Of a stretch of DNA of 10,754 nt, positions 7,301 through 10,754 are shown piece after piece. This DNA comes from Candidatus Methanomethylophilaceae archaeon (lineage in GTDB: Archaea > Thermoplasmatota > Thermoplasmata > Methanomassiliicoccales > Methanomethylophilaceae). The stretch is from NCBI GenBank assembly GCA_017616575.1, contig JAFZXW010000003.1:1-10754 (forward strand), read 5' to 3'. Position numbers and translations under genes: made by a program. The notes below the pieces were generated by a model that worked only from the letters and a program-made list of their open reading frames with translations, was not told the origin of the DNA and ran no database searches. The stretch's first letter is position 1. The number at the start of each line of letters is the position of its first letter.

Positions 7301-7452
7301 ACGCCATGTACGGGGACCTCTTCTCCAGGGAGTGGGCCGACAGCGTCCTCCAGAGCTACATCGACCTGGGCTCCGCCCCTCTCGCCGGGCAGACCCTCGA
7401 CTCCGTCCTCGCGTACATCACGTTCGACGACTACAAGGCCATCGCGGACTGA
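4327..7452 (+). CDS. Membrane-anchored tandem solute-binding protein with two dockerin-like domains (FecCD/BtuF-type importer)
   Basis: This 1041-aa protein probably captures the importer's substrate outside the cell. Residues 4-25 form one hydrophobic N-terminal helix, with no lipobox cysteine, so it acts as anchor or signal. Residues about 30-205 are an unrecognised domain with an aromatic-rich patch (135-169). A dockerin-like pair of calcium loops follows: N218/N220/D222/D226/D229 and D250/N252/D254/D258/D261. Residues about 280-610 are a BtuF-like binding domain (for example EDVLAIDPDVIIF). A second dockerin-like pair has N632/N634/D636/D640/D643 and D664/N666/D668/N672/D675, then a second, more divergent binding domain runs to the end. 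The ATG at 4327 is chosen because it begins the signal helix and follows a TATA box; in-frame codons back to 4126 overlap the previous gene. Ile is almost always ATC, unlike the permeases, suggesting high expression. The substrate is undetermined; corrinoid, haem and siderophore are all possible. Confidence 0.85.
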   Translation: MLNLKFLLFIVAAIAALGIIFGLGIHEDDPVPDDYYTPDASEVAASLSSDYSGFFGDVLYLADGETKAEATDFYPNGSSRSPTENYVTFKALADKAAAKEMFETAKPSYESQVGRTVMGSVVAGTEVKGNLDDAFGYYNNFNMGTPSAYLYYMGYYGNVFFESYFYLTGAMISEVEISDLAKNIYKAIKNPISVDYANRYLEPAPESDVTCRLLVYGNANNDNYLDQADLSFIESIAKGSWDSAKYPYADANVDGKVDSADVEVVKKFLNGQSATMYYTDWNLDVSSIQYPLSGKIAGTYDSSLWFAQIVGVYDDVKYLCRTQAYIDALREDMFPGASKNIVAQGTNGNFDPEKLIANNIKVVIGDPYGITAEYLEKVSKVKSIQTVLIPENRDINGLNWSNSVVTLGVMFNKQDNTKEYVEYIEKVERKISESVASAVSGETELSYLLIYAQPGSTGVGLDVHSTGSTQYGDVMNVENLPLTCAIQNSSSNWVDSSVEDVLAIDPDVIIFTAWGPFQNNYTQQQYIDFINEMLQDYKTSSAYKNGRVYSISYEVYGTLPGISGIPYLGSQIWPSLFDEDEGVALLQEYFDKFTYISGTDVTTVPTLLPLTLADIEGSETEASTATLMIYGNANNDDTIDASDLEIVKSVISGAKSLADYPYADANADGAVNQKDVDLVNDLINRKQGITVYVSCLDVNGDDTAVAVKYPLRNVVTYATNMQMPALFANGGQYVAGYFASSYDVAEASIKDAKNLEGNQRQISDAAWANFTALDASLASKGGIGAILIDHSGIAQFTESRMADLKASGIPMIDYTSADAVDELQTVLVLGFLFGGDCEKVGREYAKIGWDVKDKVSEAVSQLSADDKVSYICGTMYIYICGASSSFNTSAATAGGIPYADLNADFASKYTKNSTKMASTEALSNYTDAGIFINNRSMDWGLDESEYNKQIVETWDHNNSGVSSRVYFKEFEDKLVYVNNLLPGGVKIAYMAHAMYGDLFSREWADSVLQSYIDLGSAPLAGQTLDSVLAYITFDDYKAIAD
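4963..5142 (+). other. Dockerin-like domain 1 (two EF-hand-type calcium loops)
   Basis: It encodes about residues 213-272 of the binding protein. Both loops follow the D/N-x-N-x-D-x-x-x-D-x-x-D spacing of type I dockerin calcium loops, separated by about 20 residues containing a YPYADAN segment. Type I dockerins bind cohesins in cellulosomes. Here the module sits inside a transport protein, so it may be a calcium-stiffened linker or a cell-surface attachment point. Confidence 0.7.
6205..6384 (+). other. Dockerin-like domain 2 (two EF-hand-type calcium loops)
   Basis: It encodes about residues 627-686, before the second binding domain. It keeps the same YGNANND and YPYADAN landmarks as copy 1, about 414 residues later. 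In its second loop the ninth position is Asn instead of Asp. A 23-base stretch is identical between the copies (4970-4992 and 6212-6234), consistent with duplication of a dockerin plus binding-domain unit, although shared codon bias also contributes. Confidence 0.7.
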
Positions 7453-7463
7453 TGCAATAAACC

Positions 7464-7485
7464 GGGGGATGGGAAGCCATCCCCC
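7464..7485 (+). terminator. Perfect 9-bp hairpin between binding protein and permease
   Basis: GGGGGATGG (7464-7472) and CCATCCCCC (7477-7485) enclose a GAAG loop, followed by AATTTCTT. It begins 11 bases after the stop of the binding-protein gene and ends 21 bases before the permease ATG. It is a plausible attenuator or mRNA 3'-end stabiliser that makes binding protein more abundant than permease; it need not stop all transcription, since no separate promoter is obvious before 7507. Confidence 0.6.
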
Positions 7486-7506
7486 AATTTCTTCGATCGT
7501 GGTATC

Positions 7507-8595
7507 ATGCAGTTCGGCGAAGACACCGAAAAAGGGCGGGTGATCGCGGAGTATCACCGCCAGATCGCGAGGAAGATCATCGTCCTAGCCGTCTGCATAA
7601 TCGGCATAATAGCCTTCGTGGGGCTGTTTTCCCTCACGGTCTACAGCGACATCACCCTGAAAGAGGCGTACGAGGTCATTTGGAACCACATCATGGGCAA
7701 CCAGTACGAGACCCGCTCCCGCCTCTGGTGGGCGGACCGCTACATCTGGAACACCGCCATGCCGCACGCCGTTGGCGCGATCCTCGCCGGGGCGTCGCTC
7801 GCCATCTGCGGTACATTGATGCAGGCCATCATGGGCAACCCTCTGGCGGACCCGTACAGCACCGGGATATCGTCCGGGGCGTGCTTCGGGGCCGTCGCCG
7901 CCATAGTCATGGGCGTGGCTTTCGCCGGGGTCGCCGGAGAGCTGGGGCTGGTAACCAACGCGTTCATAGGCGCCTTGGTGCCGGCTGCTTTGATAATTTT
8001 GATATCCGCCAAGATAAGGATGACCCCGGCCACGCTGATCCTGCTGGGGACCGCGATTTCGTACTTCTTCAATTCAATGATCACATACCTGATGGTCGTC
8101 ACCGACGCGGACACCCTCAAGAGCGCGTACATGTGGCAGATAGGCAGCCTGGATGGTATGGCCTGGAGCTACATGCCTCTGATGCTGGGGGTCACCGTGG
8201 TCGGGGCGGCGGCCGTGCTCTTCATGGGCAACAAGCTGAACGTCATGTCCCTCGGCGATAAGAGCGCTACCAGCCTGGGGATCGACGTCCAACGCTTCCG
8301 CACCATCTGCCTCGTCATAATGGCGTTCATGACCGCCTCGATCGTCGCTTTCACAGGGATAATCGGGTTCGTGGGGCTGGTCTCCCCGCACCTGGTCAGG
8401 CTGCTGGTAGGCTCCGACAACAAGTTCGTCATGCCCATATCGATGGCCGTGGGTGCGCTGCTGCTGCTGATGGCCGACTATGCGGCGTACACCCTCTCCG
8501 ACATACCCGTGGGCGTCGTCATGAGCATCATCGGCAGCCCCGTGTTCCTGATTCTGATCGTATACCACACTAGGAAGGCGGGTGTTCTCTATTGA
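7507..8595 (+). CDS. FecCD/BtuC-type ABC importer permease, subunit 1
   Basis: This is a 362-aa polytopic membrane protein of the FecCD family, which forms the pore for vitamin B12, haem and ferric-siderophore uptake. Family marks are MGNPLADPYSTGISSGA near residues 109-125, GFVGLVSPHLVRLLVG in the second half, and DIPVGVVMSIIGSP before the last helix. The hydrophobic segments fit the usual ten-helix fold. The three Arg that dock the binding protein in E. coli BtuC (R56, R59, R295) line up with Ala84, His87 and Tyr328, so that docking site is lost here. The start has GTGGT six bases upstream (GTGGTATC-ATG). Its stop overlaps the start of the second permease by four bases, implying coupled translation and a heterodimer. 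Ile codon ATA is common, unlike in the binding-protein gene. Family certain; substrate unknown. Confidence 0.93.
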   Translation: MQFGEDTEKGRVIAEYHRQIARKIIVLAVCIIGIIAFVGLFSLTVYSDITLKEAYEVIWNHIMGNQYETRSRLWWADRYIWNTAMPHAVGAILAGASLAICGTLMQAIMGNPLADPYSTGISSGACFGAVAAIVMGVAFAGVAGELGLVTNAFIGALVPAALIILISAKIRMTPATLILLGTAISYFFNSMITYLMVVTDADTLKSAYMWQIGSLDGMAWSYMPLMLGVTVVGAAAVLFMGNKLNVMSLGDKSATSLGIDVQRFRTICLVIMAFMTASIVAFTGIIGFVGLVSPHLVRLLVGSDNKFVMPISMAVGALLLLMADYAAYTLSDIPVGVVMSIIGSPVFLILIVYHTRKAGVLY

Positions 8596-9656
8596 TTCTT
8601 GATTCGGCGGCGGTCAAAGGGCAGTACAAGTCCGGCAATAGGAAGCGCGTAGTGTGGACCGTTGCCTTCGTCCTTCTCGCCATTGCCCTGTTCCTCGTGA
8701 CTTTAGGGTTCGGGGTGTTCAAGATCTCTCTCGTAGACGCGGTCAAGGCGTTCTTCGACCATCTTCTCGGCAACGAGGTTGACCCCAGGGTGGACGAGTA
8801 CATCTGGAACACCAGGGTGCCACGCGCCATAGGGGCGCTGATAACCGGCGCCGGGCTGTCGATCGCGGGAGTCGTCATGCAGAACGACTTCAAGAACCCG
8901 CTGGCCGAGCCATACACCATGGGGATATCGTCGGGGGCGTTCCTAGGCGCCACCTTGGGCATAATACTGAACATCTCGGTGATCCCGTTCGTGCCGTCCG
9001 GCAGCATGGTCGTCGCCAACGCGTACGTGTTCTCCCTGATCCCGGTGGCTATAATCGCGCTCTTCTCGAAGTTCAGGAAGCTCACCCCGATGAGCATGAT
9101 CCTCACGGGGATAGCGGTCATGTTCCTGTTCAGCTCCATCAGCCAGATCCTGATGGTGACCGCCCCGTCCGAGAGCATGGCCGACGCGTACAGCTGGAGG
9201 GTCGGGTCCCTCGACAGGGTGCGCTGGGACGCCGTCCCGATGATGCTCGCGTCCACCGTCGTGCTGTCCGTGGTGCTTTACATGTTCGCCAGGAGGCTCA
9301 ACGTCATGTACGTGGGGGACCGCAGCGTGAAGACCCTGGGCGAGAACCCTATGACCATACGCCTGGTCACCATGGTGCTCGCGTCCCTCCTGACTGCCGG
9401 GATTGTATCGTACACCGGGACGATCGGTTTCATAGGGCTGGTGGGGCCGCACGTGGCCCGCATATTCGTAGGGTCGAACAACCGCTACCTCATACCGGCG
9501 TCCGCCGCCTTCGGCGCCGCCTTCATACTGTTCGCGGACACGGTCGCCAAGGTCTCCGGAATCAACGGGCTGCCCGTGGGGGTCATAAGCGCGATGGTCG
9601 GAGGGCCCTTGTTCATGTGGATCCTGATAAGGCAGAGGAAGAACGTATGGGCCTGA
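8592..9656 (+). CDS. FecCD/BtuC-type ABC importer permease, subunit 2
   Basis: This is a 354-aa FecCD-family permease, paralogous to the gene before it. Marks include KNPLAEPYTMGISSGA near residues 101-116, GFIGLVGPHVARIFVG, and LPVGVISAMVGGP before the last helix. It keeps the basic docking residues of BtuC: R75 and R78 in WNTRVPR, and K320 where BtuC has R295. It is expected to pair with subunit 1 to form one pore. The start is a TTG at 8592 inside TTGA, overlapping the previous stop by four bases. No in-frame ATG occurs before about codon 95, and starting there would delete the first helices, so TTG is the best choice; a GGGTG lies seven bases upstream. The end is followed by a 63-base gap with a probable promoter for the ATPase. 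Confidence 0.92.
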   Translation: MILDSAAVKGQYKSGNRKRVVWTVAFVLLAIALFLVTLGFGVFKISLVDAVKAFFDHLLGNEVDPRVDEYIWNTRVPRAIGALITGAGLSIAGVVMQNDFKNPLAEPYTMGISSGAFLGATLGIILNISVIPFVPSGSMVVANAYVFSLIPVAIIALFSKFRKLTPMSMILTGIAVMFLFSSISQILMVTAPSESMADAYSWRVGSLDRVRWDAVPMMLASTVVLSVVLYMFARRLNVMYVGDRSVKTLGENPMTIRLVTMVLASLLTAGIVSYTGTIGFIGLVGPHVARIFVGSNNRYLIPASAAFGAAFILFADTVAKVSGINGLPVGVISAMVGGPLFMWILIRQRKNVWA

Positions 9657-9672
9657 CAGCGCGCGACATGCG

Positions 9673-9705
9673 TTTAATATTAAAATGAGATATGGATGCG
9701 ATATC
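9673..9705 (+). promoter_or_regulatory. Probable internal promoter and inverted repeat before the ATPase gene
   Basis: A 12-base perfect palindrome TTTAATATTAAA (9673-9684) makes a good TATA box; a start about 25 bases on (near 9703) would leave a leader of about 17 bases containing GGTGGT (9711-9716) before the ATG at 9720. GATAT-N7-ATATC (9689-9705) overlaps that predicted start and could be an operator. The ATPase may therefore be expressed separately from the permeases as well as with them. Confidence 0.45.
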
Positions 9706-9719
9706 CAACTGGTGGTCTT

Positions 9720-10556
9720 ATGGAGCTGAGCATTAACGACGTGTGCTTCTCGTATTCCAGCGTGCCGGTACTGCACGATGTCTCGTTCAAGCTCAGCGGA
9801 AACGAGCTAGTCTCCATCCTGGGCCCGAACGGGGTCGGGAAGTCCACCCTGATTCACTGCATCAACAAGATACTCTCCCCCACGTCCGGCACCGTGCTCA
9901 TCGACGGGAAGGACGTGTCCGAGATCAAGCTGAAGGAGCTGGCGAAGCAGATAGGCTATGTCCCATATTCCGCCAACGACTCCTTCCCGCTGTCGGTCAT
10001 CGACACCGTGATGATCGGGAGGCACCCGCACGCGAAATGGGGGACCCTGGACAGCGACCTCGACATGGTGTACGACACGCTCAGGATGCTCGGGATATCG
10101 CATCTCGCCATGAGGGCCTTCAACGAGCTCTCCGCGGGGCAGCATCAGAAGGTCATGCTCGCGCGCGGGCTCGTGCAGGAGCCCGACATACTTCTCTTGG
10201 ACGAGCCCACTTCCAATCTCGACGTCAGGCATCAGCTGGACGTCACCAAGATGCTCAGGAGGCTCTCCCGCGAGAAGGGGATACTGATCGTGATGATAAG
10301 CCACGACATCAACATCGCGGCGAAGTACTCCGACAAGGTCATCCTCATGCACGAAGGCTCGGTATACAGCATCGGGACTCCCAGGGAGGTCATAACCGCC
10401 GAGAACCTCAGGACGGTTTACGGGGTGACCGCGGAGATTACCGACGACGACGGCGCACCTCATGTGATCCTGAAGGACGCATTGCCGATGGACGAGGAGG
10501 AGGAAGGGCTTCCCAGCCCCGCCTCGTCCGGGCATGCTAGCGCCCAGACGTCCTGA
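9720..10556 (+). CDS. ABC importer ATPase, FecE/BtuD type
   Basis: This 278-aa cytoplasmic ATPase powers the importer. Motifs are Walker A GPNGVGKST (35-43), signature LSAGQ (137-141), Walker B ILLLDEP (157-163), D-loop SNLD (165-168) and the switch His in ISHD (H195). The signature is LSAGQ where LSGGE or LSGGQ is usual. After VP in GYVPYSANDSFPLSVIDTVM the Q-loop Gln is replaced by Tyr83, with no Gln nearby. The ATG at 9720 is preferred over one at 9696 because GGTGGT precedes it and the conserved first strand begins there. The C-terminal tail after about residue 255 is acidic and then Ser/Ala-rich, beyond the usual end of the family. One ATPase would serve as a homodimer under two different permeases. 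Family certain; substrate unknown. Confidence 0.94.
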   Translation: MELSINDVCFSYSSVPVLHDVSFKLSGNELVSILGPNGVGKSTLIHCINKILSPTSGTVLIDGKDVSEIKLKELAKQIGYVPYSANDSFPLSVIDTVMIGRHPHAKWGTLDSDLDMVYDTLRMLGISHLAMRAFNELSAGQHQKVMLARGLVQEPDILLLDEPTSNLDVRHQLDVTKMLRRLSREKGILIVMISHDINIAAKYSDKVILMHEGSVYSIGTPREVITAENLRTVYGVTAEITDDDGAPHVILKDALPMDEEEEGLPSPASSGHASAQTS

Positions 10557-10711
10557 CGTGCGCCTCGCGTGTTCGAAGAGGCCTTGCGGCCAGATCGCGG
10601 GTTTCCCGGCCTCGAACGGAACCCTTCTACGATCGTCTCGAGGCCTTTGTCGTGATGCTTGGACCTGGAAAGGGTCTCGGATATCATGTCCAGGACCTCC
10701 TTTTCGCTCAT
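10460..10711 (-). CDS. Possible small protein of unknown function, perhaps decayed
   Basis: This is a reading frame of about 83 codons from an ATG at 10711 (an earlier in-frame ATG at 10735 would add TRGAGGA-type low-complexity residues). I do not recognise it. The first 30 or so residues (SEKEVLDMISETLSRSKHH..) form an amphipathic helix-like stretch, with codons typical of the neighbouring genes. From about 10625 leftwards codon choice becomes atypical and the sequence turns basic and Ser-rich, while another minus-strand frame reads more naturally (FEAGKPAIWPQGLFEHARR). A frameshift or pseudogene is possible. The end overlaps the last 97 bases of the ATPase gene on the opposite strand. A GAGGGGGG lies 11 bases before the chosen start. 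It may also not be a gene. Confidence 0.3.
   Translation of the reverse strand: MSEKEVLDMISETLSRSKHHDKGLETIVEGFRSRPGNPRSGRKASSNTRGARQDVWALACPDEAGLGSPSSSSSIGNASFRIT
10571..10624. repeat. Imperfect inverted repeats downstream of the ATPase gene
   Basis: GTTCGA...GGCC (10571-10583) pairs with GGCCTCGAAC (10608-10617) apart from a three-base bulge. Overlapping it, GGGTTTCC (10599-10606) can pair with GGAACCC (10618-10624) with one bulge. These could form alternative hairpins near the 3' end of the importer mRNA. A T-run at 10737-10741 lies more than 100 bases further on. No clear terminator is seen closer to the stop. Confidence 0.3.
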
Positions 10712-10754
10712 GGCGCCGCCCGCCCCCCTCGTCATCCTTTTTGAGGACAGTCCC

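Noticed and set aside
4255..7557. Very long open frame of about 1100 codons on the minus strand, opposite the binding-protein gene
   Set aside because: The translation is a Val/Gly/Asp/Leu-rich low-complexity string. It is an effect of GC-rich, biased codons on the + strand; the + frame has recognisable domains.
10571..10624. tRNA-like TTCGA segments after the ATPase gene
   Set aside because: TTCGA-type loops occur on both strands, but no acceptor, D or anticodon arms can be assembled around them.
1..10754. CRISPR arrays, insertion sequences, integrase or attachment sites
   Set aside because: I found no regularly spaced direct repeats, transposase or integrase motifs, or terminal inverted repeats. 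The only long direct repeat is the 23-base match inside the two dockerin-like modules.

Overview
The window looks archaeal, most likely a methanogen of the Methanomassiliicoccales (Thermoplasmatota). This is an inference. It rests on TTTATA-type TATA boxes about 25 bases upstream of expected transcript starts, a COG2522-type archaeal HTH regulator, an archaeal-style OGG1-type glycosylase, GC-rich codon use with frequent AGG and ATA, and a surface protein carrying dockerin-like calcium loops. No 16S rRNA or methanogenesis marker is present, so the assignment stays tentative.

The left part (1-4148) is an information-processing and DNA-repair block. It holds the C-terminal portion of a large winged-helix protein resembling the Lhr C-terminal / AlkZ-YcaQ fold, cut by the window edge. 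Next comes a small HTH regulator with two CxxC motifs, directly downstream on the same strand. An OGG1-type 8-oxoguanine glycosylase lies convergent to that regulator. A divergent endonuclease IV-like TIM-barrel protein follows. A glycosylase that cuts oxidised purines and an AP endonuclease sharing a 39-base divergent promoter make a sensible base-excision-repair pair.

The right part (about 4200-10556) is a FecCD/BtuCD-type ABC importer on the + strand. It starts with a very large (1041 aa) membrane-anchored extracytoplasmic protein. This carries two solute-binding domains, each preceded by a dockerin-like pair of calcium loops, after an aromatic-rich N-terminal region. A perfect 9-bp hairpin separates it from two paralogous permeases (362 and 354 aa, overlapping by 4 bases), followed by one ATPase with its own probable promoter. 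The substrate cannot be read from sequence. Corrinoid, haem, siderophore-iron and related chelates are the family's substrates, and corrinoid would suit a methyl-dependent methanogen.

The importer is unusual in several ways. It pairs a tandem binding protein with a probable heterodimeric permease. Only the second permease keeps the basic residues that, in E. coli BtuC, dock the binding protein. The ATPase has Tyr where the Q-loop Gln is expected. The binding-protein gene shows much stronger codon bias than its neighbours.

The last 200 bases hold a possible minus-strand reading frame of unknown function. Its beginning looks coding but its later part looks decayed or frameshifted, and it overlaps the end of the ATPase gene.
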